Assembly: GCA_002361735.1 (NCBI GenBank)
Contig: DETS01000041.1
Location: 896 to 47,490, forward strand
Length of the DNA stretch: 46,595 nucleotides
Source: Lachnospiraceae bacterium UBA3282
Lineage (GTDB): Bacteria > Bacillota > Clostridia > Lachnospirales > Lachnospiraceae
Reading direction: 5' to 3'
Part shown: positions 1 to 8,740 of the stretch, in pieces
Layout: the number at the start of each line of letters is the position of its first letter
Numbering within the stretch: position 1 is the first letter of the stretch
The notes under the pieces: generated by a model
What the model saw: only the letters and a program-made list of their open reading frames with translations
Told to the model about the DNA's origin: nothing
The model's database searches: none
Program-made: the position numbers and the translations under genes

Positions 1-993
1 TGCTTTATCGTAAGCCCGGGCCCGAACCTGGATGTCTATGTAGAGCCCGGCGTAGCGGCTGATTTGACGGATTATATCAAGGCGGACGGCTGGATCGACA
101 CCTTCAACGGCGGCGAGGGAGCGTTCTCTCAGCAGACCTACGATGGCAAGATTTATGCGGTACCGTTAAACATTGCGGCAGCGTGCGTATTCTACAATAC
201 GGAAATGTTTGAGACGGCAGGGATCACCACGATGCCGACTGATTGGCAGGGGCTGCTGGATGCCTGTGAAAAACTGCAGGCAGCCGGTTACACACCGCTG
301 ACCATCTCCGCAGGCACGGCTTGGTGTCTGTCCATGCTGGCAGGTTACCTCTGTGATTCTGAGGGCGTAGACCTTGCGGCGCTTGATGCGGGAACCGCTT
401 CCTGGCTTGACAGCAATGTTGTGAATGCGACCAACAAGATGGTTGAGATCTCCAAGTACTTCCAGGAGACGGCAGCAGGTGATACCAACGATGTGGCTAC
501 GGCAAACTTCTATAACGAAGAAGCGGCTATGCTGATCCAAGGTTCTTGGGCGATCGCGCAGATCAATGGTGCTAACCCTGATTTTGAAAACAAGTGCGGC
601 GTGTTCGCATTCCCCGGTACGGACGGGCGGGTCATTGCGAAGTCTGACTCTCTGGCAATGAGCGCTACCACAAAGAATCCCGATGCGGTTATCGCATTCA
701 TGAAGTATTTCACGGATGACACGGCGCAGAAGTATACCGCAGAGGTTGGCGGTAAGATTCCCGTGACCACGGTTGAGTATGACGCTTCCAAGGCGCCTGC
801 ACAGCTGGCATATGTAATGGATGTGTTCGGAAGCGCGAAGTCCACCTTCGGTTTCTACAACGAGTCCATGGCATCCACCGAGGCAGGTTCCACCTTTGAT
901 GACGCAATGGTTGCCATTTATCTGGGAACGCCTGTTGAGGAAGGTCTGCAGACGGTAGAAGATTTCTATAAGAACAATGTTTGGAATAAGTAA
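1..993 (+). CDS. Sugar ABC transporter substrate-binding protein (5' end cut off by window)
   Basis: C-terminal 330 codons of an extracellular solute-binding protein (family 1 type). The frame is open from base 1, so the signal peptide and N-terminal lobe are outside the window. Typical features are the YDGKIYAVPLN segment, the FYNTEMFETAGI stretch, a mid-protein GSWAIAQ motif and a C-terminal helix ending NNVWNK. The full family is usually 420-450 residues. It would deliver a sugar or oligosaccharide to the two permeases immediately downstream (1070-2814). The following GH3 enzyme suggests a plant-type or other beta-linked glycan, but the ligand cannot be read from sequence. No ATPase gene lies nearby, as is common for carbohydrate importers sharing an MsmK-like ATPase. 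Confidence 0.9.
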   Translation, partial: CFIVSPGPNLDVYVEPGVAADLTDYIKADGWIDTFNGGEGAFSQQTYDGKIYAVPLNIAAACVFYNTEMFETAGITTMPTDWQGLLDACEKLQAAGYTPLTISAGTAWCLSMLAGYLCDSEGVDLAALDAGTASWLDSNVVNATNKMVEISKYFQETAAGDTNDVATANFYNEEAAMLIQGSWAIAQINGANPDFENKCGVFAFPGTDGRVIAKSDSLAMSATTKNPDAVIAFMKYFTDDTAQKYTAEVGGKIPVTTVEYDASKAPAQLAYVMDVFGSAKSTFGFYNESMASTEAGSTFDDAMVAIYLGTPVEEGLQTVEDFYKNNVWNK

Positions 994-1016
994 GGTATAT
1001 CGCAGTTTGTGATCGT

Positions 1017-1050
1017 GCAGGATTGGAGAGATCCAATCCTGCATTTTTCT
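1017..1050 (+). terminator. Hairpin plus T-tract after the binding-protein gene
   Basis: Perfect 10-bp stem (GCAGGATTGG / CCAATCCTGC, 1017-1042) with a 6-base loop, followed by ATTTTTCT. It lies between the binding protein and the first permease. It probably gives partial termination, making binding protein more abundant than permease. Confidence 0.8.
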
Positions 1051-1069
1051 AAAAATCTCGGAGGTGGGT

Positions 1070-1957
1070 ATGGACAAATTATTGAGGGATAAGAAGGCAA
1101 TCGTCATTTTTGTGGCACCTGCGTTTTTATTGTTTACATTCGTTTTGTTTATTCCGATCTGTCAATCGGTCTATTATTCATTCTGCAATTATGATGCCTT
1201 GACAAAACCGGAATTTATTGGATTGGGAAATTACAAACAATTGTTTACCATAGATAGGACCATGAAGATCGCGTTTAAGAACTCCATGTTCTTCCTTATT
1301 TTTTCCGTTGTAACGCAGTTGATTGCAGGTTTGATTTTGGCGGCACTGCTTACGAATATCAAAAAAGGACGCGACTTTTTCAAGAATGTTTACTATCTGC
1401 CCTGCGTTCTTTCATCCGCGGCGCTGGGTCTTTTGTGGATGTTCATCTTCACGCCGAAGCTGGGTATCAACCAGGTGCTTGCGCAGTTTGGAATCAAGGG
1501 ACCGCTTTGGCTGATGGATACCAAGGGGTATATCATTCTTCCCATGTGGGTGATCGCTTCGGTGTCCCTGTGGCAGTATGTAGGGCAGTCCATGATGCTC
1601 TACATGGCGCAGATATCGGGGATCAGTTCTTCGCTTTATGAGGCGTCTTACATAGACGGTTGTACAAAGGCAAAGGCGTTTCGTTACATTACGCTGCCTC
1701 TGATCCGTCCGATGGTGGCGACGGCGATGTCCCTAAATGCCATCGGTTCGTTGAAATTTTTTGACCTGATCTTTAACATGACGGAGGGCGGCCCGAACCA
1801 CATGACGGATGTGCTGGCGACACATTTGTATCAGCAGGGATTCAAATATTTTAAGTACGGTTATGCCAGCGCCATCGGTACGGTGCTCCTGGTGCTTTGT
1901 CTGATCGTAACGTTTATTATCAATAAGTTTGTCAAGGTTGACAATTACGAGATGTAA
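1070..1957 (+). CDS. Carbohydrate ABC transporter permease 1 (MalF/UgpA type)
   Basis: Integral membrane permease of about 295 residues with six predicted membrane segments. The first is FVAPAFLLFTFVLFIPI near residue 15. The binding-protein-dependent transport signature (EAA loop) is visible as EASYIDGCTKAKAFRYITLPLIRP at about residues 190-215. This is the contact site for the ATPase. The ATG at 1070 is preferred because GGAGG sits 5 bases upstream; a GTG two codons earlier overlaps that ribosome site. It forms an operon with the binding protein and with the second permease, which starts 14 bases after its stop. Confidence 0.92.
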   Translation: MDKLLRDKKAIVIFVAPAFLLFTFVLFIPICQSVYYSFCNYDALTKPEFIGLGNYKQLFTIDRTMKIAFKNSMFFLIFSVVTQLIAGLILAALLTNIKKGRDFFKNVYYLPCVLSSAALGLLWMFIFTPKLGINQVLAQFGIKGPLWLMDTKGYIILPMWVIASVSLWQYVGQSMMLYMAQISGISSSLYEASYIDGCTKAKAFRYITLPLIRPMVATAMSLNAIGSLKFFDLIFNMTEGGPNHMTDVLATHLYQQGFKYFKYGYASAIGTVLLVLCLIVTFIINKFVKVDNYEM

Positions 1958-1971
1958 GGAGGCGGGACAGA

Positions 1972-2814
1972 ATGCAAACGAAAAATAAAAAGAAAGCAAA
2001 GATTTCCACGAAGATCATCTATGTATTTTTGTCGCTTTTGGCGGTGATCTATCTGCTGCCTCTTGTGTGGGTCGTCTATGTTTCGCTGAAAGATGATAAG
2101 ACACTGTTCGTGTCACCCTGGGCGATGCCGGAGAAACTGATGTTTGAAAACTACAGCTTTGCGTGGACGGCAGGAAGGCTCGGTGTCGCGGCGCTCAATT
2201 CCGCCTTGGTCTGCGGAGTTACGCTGGTGCTGTGTCTGCTGATCGGTTCCATGGCGGCTTTCGCCATCGGCAGGATGCGCTGGAAACTGTCGGGGGTGGT
2301 GATGACCTATTTTCTGACAGGGATGATGATCCCGGTGCACTGTATCCTGATCCCGGTATTTACCCGGTTTTCCAAGATGCATTTGACCAACAGCCAGGTT
2401 GGACTGATTCTGCCTTATCTGACGCTGTCGCTGCCGATCACCATTTTTATTATGACGGGCTTTTTCCAGAGTCTGCCCAACGAATTGTTTGAGTCGGCGT
2501 GTATTGACGGCTGCTCTATTTACAGATCTTTCAGTCACATCGCGCTGCCTCTGTCCAGAACGGGGCTTTTCGTGACGGGGCTGATGACCTTTGTGGCAAA
2601 CTGGAACGAACTGTTGTTGGCGATGGTATTTATTTCCGATGATACGAAGAAGACGCTGCCCGTTTCACTCTCAAAGTTTGTGGGACCTTACAACACGAAT
2701 TATTCGCAGATGTTTGCGGCGATTGTGATTGCAATCATACCGACGATTGTTGTATACTGTTTATTTAGTAACCAGATTGTTGACGGTCTGACCGCGGGCG
2801 CGGTGAAGGGTTAA
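1972..2814 (+). CDS. Carbohydrate ABC transporter permease 2 (MalG/UgpE type)
   Basis: Second permease of the importer, 280 residues. It has a basic N-terminus (KNKKKAKISTK), a first membrane helix IIYVFLSLLAVIYLLPLVWVVYVSL, and the EAA-loop signature ELFESACIDGCSIYRSFSHIALPLSR near residues 170-195. It pairs with the upstream gene to form the membrane channel. AAGGAGG lies just upstream of the ATG. The C-terminus ends DGLTAGAVKG, the usual ending of this family (GLTAGAVKG). Confidence 0.93.
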   Translation: MQTKNKKKAKISTKIIYVFLSLLAVIYLLPLVWVVYVSLKDDKTLFVSPWAMPEKLMFENYSFAWTAGRLGVAALNSALVCGVTLVLCLLIGSMAAFAIGRMRWKLSGVVMTYFLTGMMIPVHCILIPVFTRFSKMHLTNSQVGLILPYLTLSLPITIFIMTGFFQSLPNELFESACIDGCSIYRSFSHIALPLSRTGLFVTGLMTFVANWNELLLAMVFISDDTKKTLPVSLSKFVGPYNTNYSQMFAAIVIAIIPTIVVYCLFSNQIVDGLTAGAVKG

Positions 2815-2938
2815 GCGGCGCGGCTGCGGCAGCGGACCGGGTATGAGCGGGAAGCGCAAGACATATGTGGGTCAGCGTGTGGCAGAGCGATTTGACAGGC
2901 TTATACAAGTAGAGAGGAAACGCAGAAAGGAATCGAAA

Positions 2939-5050
2939 ATGGGGAATCGAGAAAAGGCAAGAGCACAGGCAAGAGAAAAGGCGAAAGAGCTGGTTGGAAA
3001 GATGACGGTGGAGGAGCGGGTTTCACAGCTTCGCTATGATGCGCCGGCAATCGAGAGGCTGGGCGTTCCCGCTTACAACTGGTGGGGTGAGGCGCTGCAC
3101 GGCGTGGCGAGACAGGGCGTGGCGACGAGCTTTCCGCAGGCAATCGGCATGGCGGCAACCTTTGATACCGACCTGCTCCGTCAGGCAGGCGATGTTGCCG
3201 CGACGGAAGGACGGGCAAAGTATAACGCATACGCTGCCGAGGAAGACAGAGATATTTATAAGGGGCTGACCTTCTGGTCCCCCAATGTGAACATATTCAG
3301 AGACCCCAGATGGGGCAGGGGACAGGAGACCTATGGGGAAGATCCTTACCTGACTTCCAGACTGGGCGTGGCTTATGTGGAAGGATTGCAGGGGGAAGGC
3401 GATATCTTAAAGAGCGCTGCCTGCGCAAAACATTTTGCCGTTCATTCGGGACCGGAGGCGGTGCGCCATGAGTTTAATGCAGTGGCTTCCAAAAAGGATA
3501 TGGCGGAGACTTATCTGCCCGCTTTCAAAGCCTGTGTACAGGAAGCCGGCGTGGAGTCCGTGATGGGTGCTTACAACCGCACCAACGGGGAGCCCTGCTG
3601 CGGCAGCAAGGCGCTGATGCAGGATATTCTCCGCGGTGAGTGGGATTTCGCGGGGCACTATGTGTCGGACTGCTGGGCGATCAAAGATTTCCATGAGAAT
3701 CATATGGTGACGAGCACCATGGAAGAATCGGCGGCACTGGCATTGAAGATGGGCTGTGACCTAAACTGCGGCGTGACCTATCAGTATCTGTTAAAGGCGT
3801 TGGAGCAGGGGCTTGTTACGGAGGAAGAAATCACGGAAGCAGCGGTTCGTCTCTTTACCACCAGATATCTGTTGGGACTGTTTGACGGCAGCGAATTTGA
3901 TAAAGTTCCGTATGAAAAGGTAGAGTGCGGGGAACATCTGGCTGTGGCGGACCGCCTTACGAAAGAGTCCGTGGTGCTTTTGAAAAACGATGGTATTCTG
4001 CCGTTGAAAAAAGGGAAGACCATCGGCGTGATCGGACCAAATGCCAACAGCAGAGAGGCGTTGATCGGTAATTATCACGGCACTTCCTCACGATATATCA
4101 CTGTTTTAGAAGGAATACAAGACAAAGTCGGACATGATGGGAGAGTTTTGTTCTCGGAGGGTTCCCACCTGTTCCGGGATCGGATCGAGAACCTTGCCTG
4201 GAAGGACGACCGTATTGCCGAGGCTGTTACGGTGGCAAAGCACAGCGATGTGGTGGTGCTCTGCGTGGGCTTAAATGAGACGTTGGAAGGCGAGGAGGGC
4301 GACACGGGCAACAGCTACGCTTCCGGCGACAAGGCGGATCTGCTGCTGCCGGAACCGCAGAGAAAATTGATGGATGCGGTGCTCGCCGTGGGAACGCCCG
4401 TTGTGGTATGTTTACTGGCAGGGAGCGCGATCGACCTTTCCGTGGCGCAGGAAAAGGCGGCGGCGGTACTGCAGCTGTGGTATCCCGGTGCACGCGGCGG
4501 CAGTGCGGTGGCGGATATCCTGTTTGGGGACTGCTCTCCGTCGGGAAAACTGCCGGTGACATTCTACCGTTCACTGGAAGGGATGCCTGATTTTGAGGAT
4601 TACAGTATGAAGGGCAGGACGTACCGCTATCTGGATCGCGAGCCGCTGTATCCGTTCGGCTTTGGGTTGACTTACGGGGATGTCAGCGTGGAGAGCGCGG
4701 CGATTGCAGGGCGCGACGGGGCTTCCGGGGACGTGACGCTGCGGGCGGTGGTCAAAAATGCCGGGAGCGCGGCAACCCAGGATGTAGTGCAGGTTTATGT
4801 GAAGGATGAGACTTCCCCCCATGCAGTGCCCAATCACAGCCTGTGCGCTTTTGCGCGCGTCTCTTTGCAGGCGGGCGAGTCGAAAGAAGTGGAGCTCAGG
4901 GTACCCGGCAGCGCCTTCCTGGTTGTAAATGAGGAGGGGGCCTTTGTGGAGGGAAGCGGCAGTTATGTTCTCTATGTGGGCGTCGGACAGCCGGATGAGA
5001 GAACGGCAGCGCTCACGGGGAAAAAGAGCGTGGAAGTAGCCGTAAACTAA
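2939..5050 (+). CDS. Glycoside hydrolase family 3 (beta-glucosidase/beta-xylosidase)
   Basis: GH3 enzyme of about 703 residues that removes terminal beta-linked sugars. An N-terminal TIM-barrel domain carries LGVPAYNWWGEALHGVA, NIFRDPRWGRGQETYGEDP, the KHF substrate-binding stretch and VSDCWAI, whose Asp is the expected nucleophile. An alpha/beta sandwich domain follows (VVLLKNDGILPL, IGVIGPNA, QLWYPGARGG), then a fibronectin-III-like C-terminal domain (VKNAGSAATQDVVQVYV). The EALHGVA/RWGRGQETYGEDP pattern fits the xylosidase/glucosidase branch. There is no signal peptide, so it likely acts in the cytoplasm on imported oligosaccharides. An ATG at 2843 is in frame, but the start at 2939 matches the family N-terminus and has an AAAGG site. 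Confidence 0.93.
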   Translation: MGNREKARAQAREKAKELVGKMTVEERVSQLRYDAPAIERLGVPAYNWWGEALHGVARQGVATSFPQAIGMAATFDTDLLRQAGDVAATEGRAKYNAYAAEEDRDIYKGLTFWSPNVNIFRDPRWGRGQETYGEDPYLTSRLGVAYVEGLQGEGDILKSAACAKHFAVHSGPEAVRHEFNAVASKKDMAETYLPAFKACVQEAGVESVMGAYNRTNGEPCCGSKALMQDILRGEWDFAGHYVSDCWAIKDFHENHMVTSTMEESAALALKMGCDLNCGVTYQYLLKALEQGLVTEEEITEAAVRLFTTRYLLGLFDGSEFDKVPYEKVECGEHLAVADRLTKESVVLLKNDGILPLKKGKTIGVIGPNANSREALIGNYHGTSSRYITVLEGIQDKVGHDGRVLFSEGSHLFRDRIENLAWKDDRIAEAVTVAKHSDVVVLCVGLNETLEGEEGDTGNSYASGDKADLLLPEPQRKLMDAVLAVGTPVVVCLLAGSAIDLSVAQEKAAAVLQLWYPGARGGSAVADILFGDCSPSGKLPVTFYRSLEGMPDFEDYSMKGRTYRYLDREPLYPFGFGLTYGDVSVESAAIAGRDGASGDVTLRAVVKNAGSAATQDVVQVYVKDETSPHAVPNHSLCAFARVSLQAGESKEVELRVPGSAFLVVNEEGAFVEGSGSYVLYVGVGQPDERTAALTGKKSVEVAVN

Positions 5051-5086
5051 GATGCTGCAGTAAAAGTGCACAATGCCATATCTTGT

Positions 5087-5122
5087 ATATAGCGGATGAG
5101 ATTGTTATCTCCTCCGCTATAT
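5087..5122 (+). terminator. Terminator-like hairpin after the GH3 gene
   Basis: A 14-bp stem with one mismatch (ATATAGCGGATGAG pairing with CTCCTCCGCTATAT) and an 8-base loop, followed by CTTGTTTA. It marks the end of the sugar-use operon. The T-tract is weak. Confidence 0.6.
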
Positions 5123-5239
5123 CTTGTTTAGAATGACTTCGTTATCGTTATTTCGCTTATAATTTTTCTACAAGTCAAATTTACCCTAGTTGTTGCATTT
5201 CCTGAGGACGTATGTTATATGTGAGTTATAGCATTGATT

Positions 5240-5318
5240 CGGGCTGTGATTCCCGGCCCGCACTTATGTGAAATCCTTATGGTTTAGAGATTTCACAGTT
5301 TCTTTGGAGCATTGCTCC
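5240..5318. repeat. Three short hairpins upstream of the rpn-like gene
   Basis: The 300-base gap between the GH3 and rpn-like genes holds three consecutive inverted repeats: CGGGC/GCCCG (5240-5260), GTGAAATC/GATTTCAC (5268-5296, perfect 8 bp) and GGAGC/GCTCC (5306-5318). They may form a structured leader for the rpn-like gene or be a remnant of a mobile element. No known RNA family was recognised. Confidence 0.4.
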
Positions 5319-5350
5319 GTCACTTTTATCTGAGAAAGGAAAGCACATCT

Positions 5351-6349
5351 ATGAAACAAAATGAAAAGAATTTTCAAACACAATTTTCAGCGGCAGTATC
5401 TTCTTTTGACGAAGCATTTCAGAATGCCAGTGGAGAAATTCCCTATAATATGACAAATGATTATATGTTTCGCGCAGTCCTGCAGTCCAATCATAACGTG
5501 TTGCGCGGGCTGATCTGTTCGCTGCTTCACCTTGCAGAGTCAGAGGTGAAAACGGTGGAAATCACAAATCCCATTATTTTAGGAGATACTGTTAAAGAGA
5601 AAGAATTTCGCTTGGATATCAATGTAGTGATGAATAATTGTGTTTTGATCAATTTGGAAATGCAGATTGCCAATAAGCTAAATTGGGAGAAGCGCTCGAT
5701 CATGTATTTATGTCGTTCGTATGACCAGATCAATCGCGGTCAGGATTACCGGGAAGCAAGGCCGGCTGTACATATCGGCTTTTTGGATTATACGCTGTTT
5801 GACGGGCATCCTGAATTTTGTTCTGCTTACAAGTTGATCAATGTAAAGAATCAGCAGATATACAGTAATGATCTTATGTTGTATGTTGTGGACTTATCCC
5901 GCATCGACCTTGCCACGGATGAAGATAAACAATATCATATTCATGATTGGGCATCGATTTTTAAGGCTGCCACATGGGAGGAATTGAAAATGATTGCATC
6001 AAAGGATGATGATCTAAAAGAAGCGGCGCAGACGATTTTTCGTATGAGTGCTGATGAAGAAATCAGGAAGCGCTGTCGCGACAGAGAAGAATATTATCAG
6101 GACCTGCGCAGTTACGAGAGAGTGATAGCGGAGAAAGAGGAAAAGATAGAAAGAGACCGAAAGGAACATGAGGAGGATCTGCGTAACTACGAGAAGACGA
6201 TAGCGGAGAAAGAGGAAAATCTTCGTAATTATGAGCGGAGTTTATGCGACTATGAAAAGAGGATTTCTGCGTACGAGCGCGAGCGCAAAGAGCGTGCAGA
6301 TGAGATAGCGCAGCTGCGTGTCGAAATTGAGCGGTTAAAAGGAAATTAA
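5351..6349 (+). CDS. Rpn family recombination-promoting nuclease/putative transposase (PD-(D/E)XK)
   Basis: 333 residues. The N-terminal 220 match the Rpn/PDDEXK transposase-like family: the NDYMFRAVLQ opening, then a nuclease core FRLDINVVMNNCVLINLEMQ containing the D...ExQ acidic pattern, then KRSIMYLCRSYDQINRG and a late LMLYVVDLSRI strand. The C-terminal third is a long charged coiled coil with repeated RNYE/EKEE segments (about residues 235-330). The start at 5351 follows GAGAAAGGA; an upstream in-frame start at 5312 overlaps a hairpin and is unlikely. Family members cut DNA and stimulate recombination in E. coli. The gene stands alone here. Confidence 0.85.
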   Translation: MKQNEKNFQTQFSAAVSSFDEAFQNASGEIPYNMTNDYMFRAVLQSNHNVLRGLICSLLHLAESEVKTVEITNPIILGDTVKEKEFRLDINVVMNNCVLINLEMQIANKLNWEKRSIMYLCRSYDQINRGQDYREARPAVHIGFLDYTLFDGHPEFCSAYKLINVKNQQIYSNDLMLYVVDLSRIDLATDEDKQYHIHDWASIFKAATWEELKMIASKDDDLKEAAQTIFRMSADEEIRKRCRDREEYYQDLRSYERVIAEKEEKIERDRKEHEEDLRNYEKTIAEKEENLRNYERSLCDYEKRISAYERERKERADEIAQLRVEIERLKGN

Positions 6350-6389
6350 GAGATATCAATAATGAAAATCAGAGTCTAAATGACTTCAC

Positions 6390-6428
6390 TTGAAAATGCT
6401 TTTTCATATGGTATACTATACGTATACC
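6390..6428 (+). promoter_or_regulatory. cysE promoter with overlapping palindromic operator
   Basis: TTGAAA (6390-6395), a 16-bp spacer and TATACT (6412-6417). A perfect inverted repeat GGTATAC-TATAC-GTATACC (6410-6428) covers the -10 and start-site region, the position expected for a repressor site. The regulator is unknown. Confidence 0.6.
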
Positions 6429-6446
6429 AATTGAAGGAGTAATACC

Positions 6447-7127
6447 ATGGGCTTTATCGCATATATTAAGGAGGAGATTCGCGTGATCAGAGAACGCGAT
6501 CCCGCGATCCACTCCGATATGGAGGTCTTTCTATACCCCAGTTTTAAGGTCATGTGCTACTATCGTATCGCTCACAGACTTTATCTGCGGCATCATTATT
6601 TTTGGGCAAGATGGATTTCCCAGAAGGGTGCGCGCAGGACGGGCATCGAGATTCATCCGGGTGCACAGATCGGCAGGGGATTTTTTATTGACCACGGACA
6701 TGGCGTTATCATCGGGGAGACCACGGTGATCGGGGATAACGTGACCCTCTATCAGGGCGTGACGCTGGGCGGCACGGGCAAGGAGCAGGGCAAGCGCCAT
6801 CCCACCATCGGCAATAATGTGATGATCAGCACCGGCGCGAAAGTGCTGGGCTCTTTTAAAATCGGCGACAACAGCAAGATCGGCGCGGGCAGCGTGGTGC
6901 TGAATGAAGTGCCGCCGAACTCCACGGTGGTCGGTGTGCCGGGGCGCGTGGTCAAGCGTGATAACATGATGCTGCCGCAGGAGGAACTGGATCAGACCCA
7001 TCTGCCGGATCCCGTGCGGGAGGACATCATGGGCTTGCAGCGGGCAAATGCGGAGCTGACGAACCGCTTGCTTGATTTAGAGCGGGAAATGAAGCAGATG
7101 CGGAAAACAAGTAATTCGAGGTTGTGA
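6447..7127 (+). CDS. cysE: Serine O-acetyltransferase
   Basis: Makes O-acetylserine from serine and acetyl-CoA, the first step of cysteine synthesis, in the cytoplasm. The 226-residue protein begins with a short helical domain (ERDPAIHSDMEVFLYPSFKVMCYYRIAHRLY). The left-handed beta-helix of hexapeptide repeats runs from about residue 70 (GIEIHPGAQIGRGFFIDHGHGVIIGET) to the VVGVPGR motif near residue 170. The catalytic-site HGHGVVIG-type segment and TLGGTG loop are intact. The short form without the long N-terminal domain is typical of Firmicutes. The C-terminus is a coiled coil. The site AAGGAG precedes the ATG. It lies upstream of cysS, so cysteine supply and cysteine charging are neighbours. 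Confidence 0.95.
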   Translation: MGFIAYIKEEIRVIRERDPAIHSDMEVFLYPSFKVMCYYRIAHRLYLRHHYFWARWISQKGARRTGIEIHPGAQIGRGFFIDHGHGVIIGETTVIGDNVTLYQGVTLGGTGKEQGKRHPTIGNNVMISTGAKVLGSFKIGDNSKIGAGSVVLNEVPPNSTVVGVPGRVVKRDNMMLPQEELDQTHLPDPVREDIMGLQRANAELTNRLLDLEREMKQMRKTSNSRL

Positions 7128-7260
7128 GATTGCACAAATAGCATAACCAACGCAGACGCGCTTACGCTCCGTCGAACGTAATGGCACTAGGCTCAAAAGG
7201 ACTTCGCCAAGTGCCAACGTTCTCCAAGGGTCTGCTTATGGTTATGTTATTTGCACAATC
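7128..7260. repeat. 133-bp long imperfect palindrome between cysE and cysS (MITE-like)
   Basis: The outer arms 7128-7155 and 7230-7260 are near-complementary (GATTGCACAAAT ... ATTTGCACAATC, continuing through CATAACC / GGTTATG and GCAGAC / GTCTGC). An inner stem pairs GAACGTAATGGCACT (7174-7188) with AGTGCCAACGTTC (7210-7222). The whole segment could fold into one long hairpin. It starts one base after the cysE stop. It lacks the T-box signature often found before cysS genes. It may be a small non-autonomous element or an unrecognised RNA leader. Confidence 0.65.
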
Positions 7261-7330
7261 AATTCATCAGGCAGACGAGTTTCGTAAATGTCTGGATAAA
7301 TATGTGAGACAGAGAGGAAATGAGGAGATT

Positions 7331-8740
7331 ATGAAAGTTTATAACACATTATCGAAAAAGAAGGAAGATTTTGTGCCGATCGAGGAGGGGAAGGTCCGTA
7401 TGTATGTCTGCGGTCCCACGGTCTACAATCTGATCCACATCGGCAACGCCAGACCGATGATCGTCTTTGACACCGTGCGCCGCTATATGGAGCACAAAGG
7501 GTATGAGGTAAACTTCGTGTCCAATTTTACGGATGTGGATGATAAGATCATCAAAAAAGCGAATGAGGAAGGGACGGACGCTTCCACGATTTCGGAGCGT
7601 TATATCGAGGAGTGCAAGAAGGACATGGAGGGGCTGCATGTGAAGCCTGCCACCACCCATCCGCAGGCGACCCGTGAAATTGACGGTATGATCGAGATGA
7701 TACAGACGCTGATCGACAAGGGGCACGCATACGCGGCGCCGGACGGCACCGTCTATTTTAAGACCAGGAGTTTTCCGGGATACGGAAAGCTTTCCCATAA
7801 AAATCTGGATGACTTAAGGAGCGGCGAACGTTCCCTTCTGGTATCGGGGGAAGAGCAGAAAGAAGATCCGCTTGATTTTGTGCTTTGGAAACCCAAGAAA
7901 GAAGGGGAGCCTTTTTGGGAATCGCCCTGGTGCGAGGGAAGACCGGGCTGGCATATCGAGTGCTCAGTGATGAGTAAGAAATATCTGGGTGAGGAGATCG
8001 ACATTCACGCGGGCGGTGAGGATTTGATTTTTCCCCACCATGAGAATGAGATTGCGCAGTCGGAAGCGGCGAATGGAAAGCCCTTTGCGAAATACTGGAT
8101 GCACAACGGCTTTTTAAACATCGATAATAAAAAAATGTCGAAATCTCTGGGGAATTTCTTTACGGTGCGGGATATCAGCGAGAAGTATGATTTGCAGGTG
8201 CTGCGGTTTTTCATGCTCTCCGCCCACTACAGAAGCCCCTTAAATTTCAGTGCGGAATTGATGGAAGCGGCAAAGAACGGACTGGAGCGTATTGTGACCT
8301 GTGTGTCTAATTTGAGCTTTCTGATAAAAAATGCGGGTGATGGCGCGATGAGCGACGAGGAGCGGGCTAAGGTAAAAGAAGCGGCGGAATTTGCGGATAA
8401 GTTTGACGAGGCGATGGACGATGACTTCAATACGGCGGACGCCATTTCTGCCATCTTTGAGCTGGTGAAATTTGCAAACACCTGTGCGGCGGAAGGCTCG
8501 AGCAGAGCATTCCTGCAGGCGTTGAAAGAGGAGATCGTTGCGCTTACGGATATCTGTGGTTTAGAGGTGGAAAAGAAGCAGGAGCTTCTGGACGAGGAGA
8601 TCGAAGCGCTGATTCAGGAGCGCCAGGAAGCCAGAAAAACGAAAAACTTTGCCAGAGCGGATGAGATCAGGGATACTCTTTTGGGCAGAGGTATCGTTTT
8701 GGAAGACACGAGGGAAGGGGTCAAATGGAAGAAGGCATAA
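7331..8740 (+). CDS. cysS: Cysteinyl-tRNA synthetase
   Basis: Charges tRNA-Cys. 469 residues, the normal length. The N-terminal catalytic domain has the zinc/cysteine-binding MYVCGPTVYN, the HIGH-type motif HIGNARP, WHIECSVMS (second zinc ligand region), HHENEIAQSE and the KMSKSLGN loop. The DALR anticodon-binding region and a C-terminal arm (RQEARKTKNFARADEIRDTLLGRGIVLEDTREGVKW) complete it. The open frame extends upstream to 7181 through the palindrome, but the ATG at 7331 has an AGGAG site and matches the family start. Its end overlaps mrnC by 16 bases, implying translational coupling. Confidence 0.97.
   Translation: MKVYNTLSKKKEDFVPIEEGKVRMYVCGPTVYNLIHIGNARPMIVFDTVRRYMEHKGYEVNFVSNFTDVDDKIIKKANEEGTDASTISERYIEECKKDMEGLHVKPATTHPQATREIDGMIEMIQTLIDKGHAYAAPDGTVYFKTRSFPGYGKLSHKNLDDLRSGERSLLVSGEEQKEDPLDFVLWKPKKEGEPFWESPWCEGRPGWHIECSVMSKKYLGEEIDIHAGGEDLIFPHHENEIAQSEAANGKPFAKYWMHNGFLNIDNKKMSKSLGNFFTVRDISEKYDLQVLRFFMLSAHYRSPLNFSAELMEAAKNGLERIVTCVSNLSFLIKNAGDGAMSDEERAKVKEAAEFADKFDEAMDDDFNTADAISAIFELVKFANTCAAEGSSRAFLQALKEEIVALTDICGLEVEKKQELLDEEIEALIQERQEARKTKNFARADEIRDTLLGRGIVLEDTREGVKWKKA

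Noticed and set aside
7181..7330. N-terminal extension of cysS
   Set aside because: It reads through the 133-bp palindrome and does not resemble CysS; the ATG at 7331 has a good ribosome site.
7128..7330. T-box leader for cysS
   Set aside because: No AGGGTGG-type T-box sequence or terminator/antiterminator pair was seen.
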